Part shown: positions 44,571 through 51,938 of the stretch, in pieces | How the letters are laid out: every line of letters starts with the position of its first letter | Position numbering within the stretch: position 1 is the first letter of the stretch | DNA from: Paenibacillus phytohabitans | Lineage (GTDB): Bacteria > Bacillota > Bacilli > Paenibacillales > Paenibacillaceae | Direction: 5' to 3' | DNA: 64,000 bases | Assembly (NCBI RefSeq): GCF_013141775.1 | Contig: NZ_WHOB01000039.1 | Location: forward strand, 1 to 64,000 | The notes under the pieces: model-generated | Seen by the model: only the letters and a program-made list of their open reading frames with translations | Told to the model about the DNA's origin: nothing | The model's database searches: none | Program-made: the position numbers and the translations under genes

Positions 44571-44653
44571 GAAGGAAATCCGCATATACTAGGGTGAATG
44601 GAATTGGGGTTCTAAACCGCAGGAGGCCGTGCGGCCGCCTGCATCACCTTAGC

Positions 44654-44692
44654 TGAGAAGAGAAAGGCTCATTTCTGAGCCTTTCTTTTCTC
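44654..44692 (+). terminator. Terminator of the liv operon
   Basis: GAGAAGAGAAAGGCTCA pairs imperfectly with TGAGCCTTTCTTTTCTC around a short TTTC loop. A GC-rich hairpin also lies at 44619-44642. Confidence 0.75.
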
Positions 44693-44724
44693 ATATCACA
44701 GGAAGGCCATGCTAACCAAACTAA

Positions 44725-44770
44725 GCCTATGCTTCTGAAGCGAGTTTTGCTCACAAAACTTTTAGGGGGA
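44725..44770 (+). repeat. Shared leader element, copy 2 (upstream of ald)
   Basis: GCCTATGCTTCTGAAGC (44725-44741) and CAAAACTTTTAGGGGGA (44754-44770) match the blocks before the DinB gene at 23841-23913. Here AGTTTTG/CAAAACT forms a perfect 7-bp hairpin right beside the ribosome binding site. Confidence 0.6.
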
Positions 44771-44776
44771 ATCAGC

Positions 44777-45913
44777 ATGATTGTTGGCGTACCCGCAGAA
44801 ATCAAGAATAATGAGAACCGCGTCGCCATAACCCCGGCCGGGGTAGAAGCACTCCGGAAGGCGGGGCATGAAGTGTTCGTCCAGGCCTCTGCCGGCACAG
44901 GCAGCGGCTTCGATGACCAGGAATACCTGGATAAAGGTGCTGAAGTTCTGGACACCGCTGCGGAAGTCTGGGGCAAGGCGGAGATGATCATTAAAGTGAA
45001 GGAGCCTCTGCCGGAGGAATATGCTTATTTCCGCAAAGGCCTGATTCTCTTCACATACCTGCATCTGGCGCCGGAGGCGGTTCTGACCAAGGCGCTTGTG
45101 GAGGGCGGGGTGACGGCGGTTGGATATGAGACCATCCAGCTTGAAGATGGCTCCCTGCCGCTGCTGATCCCGATGAGCGAGGTTGCCGGACGGATGGCTG
45201 TGCAGATCGGTGCCGGGCTACTGGAGAAGCCGCAGGGCGGCAAAGGCGTCCTGCTGGGCGGTGTGCCGGGAGTACAGCCTGGAGAGGTAGTGATTGTCGG
45301 CGGCGGTATTGTCGGCACCAATGCGGCGAAGATTGCCCTGGGGATGGGGGCACGCGTGACAGTCCTGGATCTGAATGCGAACCGGCTGCGGGCTTTGGAT
45401 GATATTTTTGGCGGAAGGCTCGTTACAGTGATGTCGGATTCTTATCATCTTGAGCAGGCTGTCCGCAAAGCCGATCTGCTGATCGGGGCTGTGCTGATTC
45501 CCGGTGCCCGTGCGCCGAAGCTGGTCAAAGAGTATATGGTGCAGCAAATGGCAGAGGGTTCTGTGATCGTGGACGTGGCGATTGATCAAGGCGGCTCGAT
45601 TGAGACCATCGACCGGATTACAACCCATGAGAACCCGACCTATGTGAAGCATGGCGTGGTGCACTATGCGGTGGCCAATATGCCGGGGGCGGTCGCCCGG
45701 ACCTCTACACTGGCGCTGACCAATGTGACAATCCCTTATGCGCTGCAGATTGCCAATCATGGCATTCATGTGGCTGCGGTCAACAATGCGGCGCTTGCCC
45801 GCGGCTTGAATGTGGTGGCTGGACACGTAACGAATCCCGCAGTAGCGCAGAGTCTGGGCTATGACTGCGCGGATGGAATCCGCGTCCTAGCTGCCGCTGG
45901 CGGACGTATTTAA
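44777..45913 (+). CDS. ald: Alanine dehydrogenase
   Basis: A 378-residue enzyme catalysing L-alanine + NAD+ + water to pyruvate + NADH + ammonium. Family features: [22 protein letters not shown] at the start (with its Arg-Val-Ala-Ile loop), the Lys in KVKEPL, the catalytic histidine in FTYLHLAP, and the Rossmann fingerprint [13 protein letters not shown]. Length matches the family. ATG 44777 has AGGGGGA six bases upstream. Next to a nitrogen-controlled amino acid importer, it would release ammonium from alanine, also during germination. Confidence 0.95.
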   Translation: MIVGVPAEIKNNENRVAITPAGVEALRKAGHEVFVQASAGTGSGFDDQEYLDKGAEVLDTAAEVWGKAEMIIKVKEPLPEEYAYFRKGLILFTYLHLAPEAVLTKALVEGGVTAVGYETIQLEDGSLPLLIPMSEVAGRMAVQIGAGLLEKPQGGKGVLLGGVPGVQPGEVVIVGGGIVGTNAAKIALGMGARVTVLDLNANRLRALDDIFGGRLVTVMSDSYHLEQAVRKADLLIGAVLIPGARAPKLVKEYMVQQMAEGSVIVDVAIDQGGSIETIDRITTHENPTYVKHGVVHYAVANMPGAVARTSTLALTNVTIPYALQIANHGIHVAAVNNAALARGLNVVAGHVTNPAVAQSLGYDCADGIRVLAAAGGRI

Positions 45914-46084
45914 GAAGGGGAGAATATAGTTTCGGCCTCGCGGGAAGGCGGGGCTGGGATGGGGAGAAGCGTAGGCTGCACGCCGTATTTCTCCCTGATA
46001 TTTTCTTTTGAAAAAAGGCTTGTCAAATTTAGCGAGGTTTGATATACTCATTTTTGTTGTGACAAACACACAAACTTATCATCT

Positions 46085-46159
46085 GGCTCGTTGGTCAAGG
46101 GGTTAAGACACCTCCCTTTCACGGAGGTAACATGGGTTCGAATCCCATACGAGTCACCA
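46085..46159 (+). tRNA. tRNA-Glu (anticodon TTC)
   Basis: Acceptor GGCTCGT/ACGAGTC, D-arm GGTCAAGGGGTTAAGAC, anticodon stem CCTCC/GGAGG with TTC, T-arm GGGTTCGAATCCC. CCA is encoded at 46157-46159. Confidence 0.94.
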
Positions 46160-46215
46160 TAATCTTCTTCGATTGAAGGGATGAGAATTCCCTGGGTTCG
46201 ATGAAGCCTCAATAT

Positions 46216-46298
46216 GCGGTAGTGGTGGAATGGCAGACACGCTATCTTGAGGGGGTAGTGGGTGTATACCCGTGGAGGTTCGAGTCCTCTCTACCGCA
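46216..46298 (+). tRNA. tRNA-Leu (anticodon GAG), copy 1
   Basis: An 83-base class II tRNA with acceptor GCGGTAG/CTACCGC, GAG anticodon in TTGAGGG and variable arm TGGGTGTATACCCG. No CCA is encoded. The sequence is identical to copy 2 at 48401-48483. Confidence 0.94.
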
Positions 46299-46314
46299 TA
46301 CATAAGTAATGAAG

Positions 46315-46351
46315 AACGGAAATCCTTAGCGATAAGGGTTTCCGTTTTTTT
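46315..46351 (+). terminator. Terminator of tRNA-Glu/Leu
   Basis: AACGGAAATCCTTA pairs with TAAGGGTTTCCGTT, then six to seven T residues. Confidence 0.85.
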
Positions 46352-46428
46352 GCAATATAATGCTACAATATTCACAATGACAGCCTGTTAATGCTTGCTT
46401 TGGATCATAAATTCAGGGGAGTGTGGGT

Positions 46429-46866
46429 ATGAACAGTGACCGGTTTATCGATAAAAGTCATATGCCAACGGAAGACGAGGTGTATTCATCGCTTGGCACT
46501 GAAGCAAAGGATGCCTGGGCCGGATTAATGAGCTTTGCGGCGCAGAATTACGACCATACAGCAGAATGGAACTACGGCGGTAAGAATTACGGCTGGAACG
46601 TTAGGTACCGTAAAAGCGGAAAAACTCTATTTTGCATGTTCCCCGAAAAAAAAGGCTTTACCGTCCTGCTTGTCCTTGGAAAAAAGGAGATTGAAGTATA
46701 TCGGGACAGATGTGCAGAGTTCGGCGGCTCTTTCCGTTCCATGTTTGATACTGCAGCCCAGTTTCATGACGGAAAATGGTTATGGATAAGGGTCGAAAAT
46801 GCCATACAGCTTGAAGATATTCAAAGAATGATCCTGATTAAGAGGAAAGCGAAGATCCGCCAATGA
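46429..46866 (+). CDS. DUF3788 family protein
   Basis: A 145-residue protein fitting DUF3788: a helical opening (PTEDEVYSSLGTEAKDAW), then AEWNYGGKNYGWNVRYR and FCMFPEKKGFTVLLVLG. ATG 46429 has GGGGAG ten bases upstream; GTG 46423 is the alternative. No biochemical role is known. It is isolated between tRNA terminator and a convergent PAS-like gene. Confidence 0.8.
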   Translation: MNSDRFIDKSHMPTEDEVYSSLGTEAKDAWAGLMSFAAQNYDHTAEWNYGGKNYGWNVRYRKSGKTLFCMFPEKKGFTVLLVLGKKEIEVYRDRCAEFGGSFRSMFDTAAQFHDGKWLWIRVENAIQLEDIQRMILIKRKAKIRQ

Positions 46867-46884
46867 ACCGGAAGGCTGGCTGCT

Positions 46885-47529
46885 TCACCACTTTAGGGCC
46901 GCGGCATATTTCGGATACAGCTCGCGGATGCAGTCCGGGCAGATATCATGGGTGAACTGTAAAGAGAGCTGCAGCTTCAGGAAACGTTCGATGGTGATCC
47001 ATTCCTCCTGGCTGCTGCGGACTGATTTGCAGGCTGCACAGATGGGCACGAGCTGGGGGCTTGGGTGTAGATGGACGACGCTGGGGCATTGAATTATAAG
47101 GGCAGGACCTGCAGATTCCTCTGCATTAGGGGAAGGTCCAATATCATGCAGTGTAAGGACGGCAGTCTGATGCGCGGGTGCTTGTTGTTCAGTAAGGAGC
47201 GGGAAAATATCCAGGTGAAATATTCTGCTGCCGTTATTCCCGGTCAAGAGTGTTAGCTCAGCGCTGGCAACAAGGCGGATTCCCTTGAAAATATCACGCA
47301 GCAGCTGCTCCAGCTTTACCATCCCGTCCGGATCAGCCAGCTTTTGCCGAAACAGCTCCAGCACATTTAATCCGAGCCAGTCCCCAGCACTTGAGAAGCC
47401 GTACAGCCGGTTAAAGTCTTCCCAGTGATCGCTGGCGAAACGGATGTCTCCAGTGCTGCCGATTACCAGCGAGTTATGCTTCATGGCATTCAGGGATTGA
47501 ATGATGGAAGAAGAGATACTGTCCGGCAA
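46885..47529 (-). CDS. PAS-like protein with C-terminal Cys motif
   Basis: A 214-residue protein. The first 130 residues look like a PAS sensor (SLVIGSTGDIRFASDHWEDF and VLTLHDIG). The C-terminus carries ICAACKSVRSSQEEW and HDICPDCIRELYP, a double Cys-x2-Cys motif seen at the ends of PAS sensor and response-regulator proteins, perhaps metal-binding. No catalytic output domain is attached, so it may be a partner or a truncated sensor. It is convergent with the DUF3788 gene. Confidence 0.7.
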   Translation of the reverse strand: MPDSISSSIIQSLNAMKHNSLVIGSTGDIRFASDHWEDFNRLYGFSSAGDWLGLNVLELFRQKLADPDGMVKLEQLLRDIFKGIRLVASAELTLLTGNNGSRIFHLDIFPLLTEQQAPAHQTAVLTLHDIGPSPNAEESAGPALIIQCPSVVHLHPSPQLVPICAACKSVRSSQEEWITIERFLKLQLSLQFTHDICPDCIRELYPKYAAALKW

Positions 47530-47565
47530 TGGTAATCGCTCCTTGGGTGGTGCAGGAATGACAAG

Positions 47566-47772
47566 CTAGGATGGCGGGAGGTTCAGCAGTTCGGCGACTT
47601 GGCGGCGGTAGCGGTCGGCTTTACGTGTGCCGTGAATCAGGTTGGATAGCCGATAGGGTGGGATGCCGTGTAACTCACAGAATTTCTTCTGGTCCAAATG
47701 CAGTTCTGTCAGACGTTGTTTGATAGCCCAGCCATATGGAGTAATAGGTCGTTTGCTGTTCAGATCACTCAC
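47566..47772 (-). CDS. Small XRE/Cro-type helix-turn-helix protein
   Basis: A 68-residue DNA-binding protein (WAIKQRLTELHLDQKKFCE, then IPPYRLSNLIHGTRKADR), similar to phage Cro. It is divergent from another XRE gene at 47913, like a phage or plasmid switch. The ribosome binding site (GAGGTGAG) sits just upstream. Confidence 0.8.
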   Translation of the reverse strand: MSDLNSKRPITPYGWAIKQRLTELHLDQKKFCELHGIPPYRLSNLIHGTRKADRYRRQVAELLNLPPS

Positions 47773-47839
47773 CTCTTATCGACTATCCAGCCGCTATGTT
47801 ATAATTAGGAAAAGACATAATAATAGTTAATTATATACT

Positions 47840-47879
47840 TTTTTACGTCATTTTACAATAAAAAATAACGTTTTTACGT
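47840..47879. promoter_or_regulatory. Candidate operator pair in XRE divergent region
   Basis: TTTTTACGT occurs at 47840-47848 and again at 47871-47879, 31 bp apart (three helical turns), in AT-rich DNA between two divergent XRE genes. It is a plausible repressor site; which protein binds is not known. Confidence 0.4.
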
Positions 47880-47912
47880 ATAAAAACATTTTGGCGGAAG
47901 GCGGGTTACCGA

Positions 47913-48281
47913 ATGCACTCCATTTACGAACGAATTGAATCTCTCATCAAACGGCAAGGACTTACGAAGAAAGCTTTCTGTGAGCAGCTGAATATCAGCA
48001 CCGGCAACATGGGAGACTGGAAGCGGGGCAAGTCGACGCCCGGCACGCATAAGCTGATTGAGATCGCCGCATTTTTTAATGTCAGCCTCGATTGGCTGAT
48101 TCTGGGCAAGCGGAGTGTGGACACGGTGAAAGAAAGCGGAGAGGATTATTTTTTTGGCCAAATACGGCAATTGAATTGCCAAACGGATGAACTGCTGCAG
48201 AAAGAGAAGGAGTTTATCAAGGAATACATTGAATTTACAGAGTACCGTAAGCGCAAGGCGGATGACGGGAATTCTAATTAA
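47913..48281 (+). CDS. XRE-family regulator with C-terminal tail
   Basis: A 122-residue protein. An N-terminal Xre helix-turn-helix (LTKKAFCEQLNISTGNMGDW, then HKLIEIAAFFNVSLDWLI) is followed by a helical oligomerisation tail. It resembles phage CI-type repressors. GGCGGAAGGCGGG precedes. It lies divergent from the small Cro-like gene. Confidence 0.88.
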   Translation: MHSIYERIESLIKRQGLTKKAFCEQLNISTGNMGDWKRGKSTPGTHKLIEIAAFFNVSLDWLILGKRSVDTVKESGEDYFFGQIRQLNCQTDELLQKEKEFIKEYIEFTEYRKRKADDGNSN

Positions 48282-48400
48282 ATAAGCGATACTCTGACAT
48301 GAGTGAAAATTCTTAAAAGGGCATCTTTACTTTTTACGGCAATGGATTTATAATATTGAATGTTGGCCTCAAACAAAGCTTTAACATTTGTACACACCGC

Positions 48401-48483
48401 GCGGTAGTGGTGGAATGGCAGACACGCTATCTTGAGGGGGTAGTGGGTGTATACCCGTGGAGGTTCGAGTCCTCTCTACCGCA
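48401..48483 (+). tRNA. tRNA-Leu (anticodon GAG), copy 2
   Basis: Identical over 83 bases to copy 1 at 46216, with anticodon GAG and no encoded CCA. Its flanks differ from those of copy 1. A terminator follows. Confidence 0.94.
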
Positions 48484-48499
48484 TAACATGTAACAGCAG

Positions 48500-48540
48500 A
48501 AACCTGAAATTCCTTATCCATAAGGGACTTCAGGTTTTTT
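48500..48540 (+). terminator. Terminator after tRNA-Leu copy 2
   Basis: AAACCTGAA...TTCAGGTTT stem with internal CCTTAT/ATAAGG, then TTTTTT. Confidence 0.85.
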
Positions 48541-48600
48541 GCTGTTTATTTGGGTTTGCAGCTGCATGGAGTGAAGTCAAATAGGAAGGGGATGAGGATT

Positions 48601-49518
48601 GTGCATAAGGAATGGAGTGAAGACTTGAATAAGCGACGGTGTCCGAATGGACGCTATTTGATTATTACTGCGGATGATTTCGGCCTGTGCCATTCTATGA
48701 ATGAGGCGATTATGGAGCTGTGGGAGGCGCGTACCATTACTTCGGCTATGATCATGGTGCCGGGTCCCTGGGCTAAGCAGGCAGCTGACTATGCCGCACA
48801 TAACCGCAAAGCGAATATCGGTGTGCATCTTACGCTTACTTCCAGTTTCCCGCAGTATAAGTGGGGGCCGGTGACGAGAGATGGAAGGGTTCAATCGTTA
48901 ATGACTCAAGAGGGGCACTTTTGGGGGACATCAGCTGAAGTGGAGCATCAGGCTGCTGAAGAAGCAGTCAGGACTGAAGTACGCAATCAGATCGAAGCCG
49001 CCATACGGATGGGGATTGATCCGACACATCTGGACAGTCATGAGGGCAGTCTATTGGGACTGGCGGGCGGACGCGATTTTCTGGAGCTGGCCTTCGATTT
49101 GTGTGAGGAATACCGGCTGCCGTTCAAGCTGCCCCGGAACATTGTGAACCAGTCTTTTTTATCTCCGCAGATGCGGGAGTTGTTCCGGAAGAGAATTGAT
49201 TCGGCAGACCGCCGGGGAATTCCGCTGATTGATGATTTAATCATTCTGCCTTATGAGCAGGAGCAGGGGGAGGGTTATCCTGATGTGAGGCGGCAATTAT
49301 CGCAGGCCATCCAAGAAATGAAAGCTGGAATAACGGAGCTGGTCGTGCACCCTTCAAGGGATACTGCCGAAATGCGCACCCTTACCCCCTCTTCCGCCAA
49401 AAGAGAAATGGAATATAACTACTGTATGGACAAGGAATTCAGACAGCTGCTGGTGGACGAAGAAATCCGATTGATATCCTGGAAGGACGTACGTGAACAG
49501 ATGCGCTTGGCTAGATAA
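48601..49518 (+). CDS. YdjC/ChbG-family carbohydrate deacetylase
   Basis: A 305-residue protein of the YdjC/HpnK/ChbG family. Metal ligands lie in ITADDFGL (Asp-Asp), IGVHLTLTSS and HLDSHEG, plus VVHPSRD near the C-terminus. Members remove acetyl groups from chitooligosaccharides or other sugars. GTG 48601 is preferred since AGGAAGGGG ends nine bases before it; ATG 48592 is closer to the site. It follows the tRNA terminator directly. Confidence 0.88.
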   Translation: MHKEWSEDLNKRRCPNGRYLIITADDFGLCHSMNEAIMELWEARTITSAMIMVPGPWAKQAADYAAHNRKANIGVHLTLTSSFPQYKWGPVTRDGRVQSLMTQEGHFWGTSAEVEHQAAEEAVRTEVRNQIEAAIRMGIDPTHLDSHEGSLLGLAGGRDFLELAFDLCEEYRLPFKLPRNIVNQSFLSPQMRELFRKRIDSADRRGIPLIDDLIILPYEQEQGEGYPDVRRQLSQAIQEMKAGITELVVHPSRDTAEMRTLTPSSAKREMEYNYCMDKEFRQLLVDEEIRLISWKDVREQMRLAR

Positions 49519-49571
49519 GGCAAGGCTTGCGCCGGGGCTAATTCCAGGCAGTTACCGGTGAGCTTATGATG

Positions 49572-49626
49572 AAAAAAACACCCTTCACACCCGGCATTCA
49601 TTCGGGCAGTAAGGGTGTTTGTATTT
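49572..49626. terminator. Bidirectional terminator between deacetylase and peroxidase genes
   Basis: AAAAACACCCTT pairs with AAGGGTGTTTGT around a long loop; A- and T-runs flank it. It serves both convergent genes. Confidence 0.75.
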
Positions 49627-49653
49627 TGCGGCAGACAGATGAATTAGGTCGCT

Positions 49654-50133
49654 CTACTCCAGCAGCTTGGCGATGTCTGCTTCAATCTGGTCCGGTGTGG
49701 TTTGCGGTGAGAACCGCTTGAGCACGCGGCCTTCCTGATCCACCAGGAATTTAGTGAAGTTCCATTTAACGCTCTTGGAGCCGAGTACGCCGGGTGCTTC
49801 TTTGGAGAGATATTTGAATAAAGGATGGGCTTCATTGCCGTTGACATTGATTTTCTCGTACATAGGGAAGGTTACACCATAATTAATCTCGCAGAACTCG
49901 GCGATGTCTTCACTCTCGCCCGGCTCCTGTTTGGCGAATTGGTTGCTGGGGAACCCCAGAACTTCAAATCCGCGGTCTTTGAATTTATCGTACACTTCCT
50001 GGAGACCCTTATATTGAGGAGTGAAACCGCATTTGCTGGCTGTGTTTACGACGAGCAGTACTTTGCCTTTGTATTTGGAGAGTGATTCTTCCTGGCCCTT
50101 AAGGGTGTTGGCTTCATAATCATAGACACTCAT
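49654..50133 (-). CDS. Glutathione-peroxidase-family thiol peroxidase
   Basis: A 159-residue Cys-type Gpx homologue. The peroxidatic cysteine is Cys35 in NTASKCGFTPQ; the catalytic Gln and Trp appear in GFPSNQF and VKWNFTKF. In glutathione-poor Firmicutes such enzymes use thioredoxin or bacillithiol. ATG at 50133 has GGGAGGAAT upstream. An OhrR-like operator covers its inferred -10 (TACAAT), so it likely belongs to the organic-peroxide regulon. Confidence 0.92.
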   Translation of the reverse strand: MSVYDYEANTLKGQEESLSKYKGKVLLVVNTASKCGFTPQYKGLQEVYDKFKDRGFEVLGFPSNQFAKQEPGESEDIAEFCEINYGVTFPMYEKINVNGNEAHPLFKYLSKEAPGVLGSKSVKWNFTKFLVDQEGRVLKRFSPQTTPDQIEADIAKLLE

Positions 50134-50161
50134 GGATAATTCCTCCCGTACATTGATTTAT

Positions 50162-50176
50162 CACAATTTAATTGTA
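50162..50176. promoter_or_regulatory. OhrR-like operator over gpx promoter
   Basis: CACAATTTAATTGTA (50162-50176) is an inverted repeat ACAATT-T-AATTGT like the TACAATT-AATTGTA OhrR operator. On the minus strand it overlaps TACAAT, preceded 16 bp upstream by TTGCTT, a plausible promoter for the peroxidase gene. Confidence 0.65.
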
Positions 50177-50305
50177 CACTATTCACCGTCAGAAGCAACC
50201 CTCCAGGTTGTGACAACATTGCATAATCGTTTCAAAATGCAGGGGATGTTTAAGTTAAAGGTATGTGTCGGTACAAAATTCGCTTGAAAAAGGAGAAGAT
50301 CAAAG

Positions 50306-50740
50306 ATGACTGCAGTGCAACTGAAGGCGTTATATACAGCTACAGCAACCGTTCGCGGGGGCCGCGAGGGTTCAGTGGAATCATCGGATGGAGCCCTTAA
50401 GCATGACCTCAAAATTCCGAAGGAGCTTGGCGGTCCCGGCGGTGCCGGTACGAATCCTGAGCAGCTGTTCGCGGCAGGATATGGTGCCTGCTATGAGAGT
50501 GCGCTAGCCAACATTGCCCGTAAGGAGGGCGTGAAGCTGCAGGATGTGGAGATCACTTCCAACGTGCTGATTGGCAAGGACGAGAGCGACGGAGGCTTCA
50601 AGCTTGCGGTTAAACTGGATGTGAAGCTGCCGGGTATTGAACGCTCTGTAGCGGAAGATCTGGCGAAGAAAGCTCATGATTTCTGCCCGTACTCGAAGGC
50701 GACCCGCGGAAATATTGAGGTTGAACTGAACGTACTGTAA
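50306..50740 (+). CDS. ohr: Organic hydroperoxide resistance protein (Ohr)
   Basis: A 144-residue OsmC-superfamily peroxidase. The two redox cysteines are in GYGACYESAL and HDFCPYSKATRGN; PEQLFAAGYGACY is a signature. Ohr dimers reduce alkyl and fatty-acid hydroperoxides. GGAGAAG lies before ATG 50306. It is divergent from the peroxidase gene; no ohrR gene lies beside it in this window. Confidence 0.95.
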   Translation: MTAVQLKALYTATATVRGGREGSVESSDGALKHDLKIPKELGGPGGAGTNPEQLFAAGYGACYESALANIARKEGVKLQDVEITSNVLIGKDESDGGFKLAVKLDVKLPGIERSVAEDLAKKAHDFCPYSKATRGNIEVELNVL

Positions 50741-50781
50741 GGAATGGTGAAGTTATATCATTGAAAATGATATGTTCCAAT

Positions 50782-50812
50782 ATAAGGCCGGACAGCCGTT
50801 GTCCGGTCTTAT
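50782..50812 (+). terminator. Terminator after ohr
   Basis: ATAAGGCCGGACA pairs with TGTCCGGTCTTAT around GCCGT. Little T-run follows; it may work both ways. Confidence 0.7.
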
Positions 50813-51023
50813 ACTATGTGGAGCCGCAGAAACAACGGGTAGGAATGAACAAAGCTGGGAATAATGGCTAAATAGAGTCGGAGAAGGTTAGAAGTGCAAT
50901 AAATAGCGGGTGCGAGCTTGCTGTTTGGTTGACATCACCCCGGAAATTCTTTAATATGTCTAAGTATCTGTTAATGTCGCGTGTGCTATTAACTACCAAA
51001 AATTTAAATAATGGGTGATGAAG

Positions 51024-51302
51024 ATGTCTTACAGACCGAATATTACGAATGTGACCAAAGCCAGCAGCAATGATAAGGAAGGATTGTACGAGTTCATTAT
51101 CAAGCTTGCTGACGGAACGGAGTGCCGCGCGTTCTACAATCGGTTTCCGGAATGGAAAATGACGAACATCAGCCGCCTGCTCAAGACGCCATGTCCGGTA
51201 TGCCGCAAAGATTTCATCTGCAGATGCATGGATTCCTTCACAGCTGATTTCGAAGGGCAAATGCTCGGGGACGAGTGGATTAACAAGGCAATTGCTGAAT
51301 AA
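51024..51302 (+). CDS. Small Cys-motif protein of unknown function
   Basis: A 92-residue protein with a compact cysteine array CPVCRKDFICRC near residue 60, suggesting metal binding. GGGTGATG lies before ATG 51024; ATG 51018 is an alternative. A strong terminator follows. No family recognised. Confidence 0.65.
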   Translation: MSYRPNITNVTKASSNDKEGLYEFIIKLADGTECRAFYNRFPEWKMTNISRLLKTPCPVCRKDFICRCMDSFTADFEGQMLGDEWINKAIAE

Positions 51303-51323
51303 TTACACGTACGGACGTTGTAG

Positions 51324-51349
51324 GCGCGGGAGCTATCCCGCGTTTTTTG
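51324..51349 (+). terminator. Terminator after small Cys-motif gene
   Basis: GCGCGGGA, GCTA and TCCCGCG with a following run of six T residues. Confidence 0.85.
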
Positions 51350-51408
51350 TTTTTTTTCAGAAGTGGATATGAAGGGTACACTATGCTTAAGAGGAAGGGG
51401 GCGGCGAA

Positions 51409-51828
51409 GTGGCTGAAGAGTACAAGGAAAGGCAGGGTAAATCCATTGTGCTGATTGATGGAGTCTGCCATCTGTGCCAGGGGCTGGTCCGGTTCATTGT
51501 TCCCCGTGATCCCCGGGCGAACTTCATGTTCGCCTCCTTGCAGAGTGAGGCGGCCAAGGAATTGCTGAGGGCTGGCAGCCTGCCCGGCAATCAGTTAAAC
51601 ACAGTGGTGCTTGTGGAGAACGGCAGCTATTATACAGAGTCGGCTGCAGTGCTGCGGATTGCCCGCAGACTGCGGTTTCCGTGGCCGCTCGCATATGTGT
51701 TCATCCTGGTGCCGAAACCGCTGCGTAACGCCTTGTACAGGCTTGTGGCAAGGAACCGCTACCGCTGGTTCGGCCGGGATGAGCAGTGTCTGCTCCCGTC
51801 ACCGGATCTGAAGCGGAGATTCCTGTAG
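51409..51828 (+). CDS. DCC-family thiol-disulfide oxidoreductase-like protein
   Basis: A 139-residue DUF393/YuxK family protein. The DxxCxxC signature is IDGVCHLCQ; RIARRLRFPW, then KPLRNALYRLVARNRYRWFG, completes the family pattern. GTG 51409 has AGGAAGGGGG upstream. Members are thioredoxin-like but their substrates are unknown. Confidence 0.88.
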   Translation: MAEEYKERQGKSIVLIDGVCHLCQGLVRFIVPRDPRANFMFASLQSEAAKELLRAGSLPGNQLNTVVLVENGSYYTESAAVLRIARRLRFPWPLAYVFILVPKPLRNALYRLVARNRYRWFGRDEQCLLPSPDLKRRFL

Positions 51829-51845
51829 CGGGAAACCGGGTTTAA

Positions 51846-51887
51846 TAAAAAGCAGTGCCGTCCTCTGAAGGGCGGCGCTGCTTTTTG
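51846..51887 (+). terminator. Terminator after DCC-family gene
   Basis: AAAAGCAGTGCCGTCC pairs with GGGCGGCGCTGCTTTT, then T. Confidence 0.8.
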
Positions 51888-51938
51888 GGTTGCAGGGTAT
51901 TTTGACGCAAATGAATTCAATGTTTCCTGAGCGGTTCC

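Noticed and set aside
43422..44585. 387-codon minus-strand frame opposite the binding lipoprotein
   Set aside because: A codon-bias shadow of livK; the plus-strand protein has a lipobox and family motifs.
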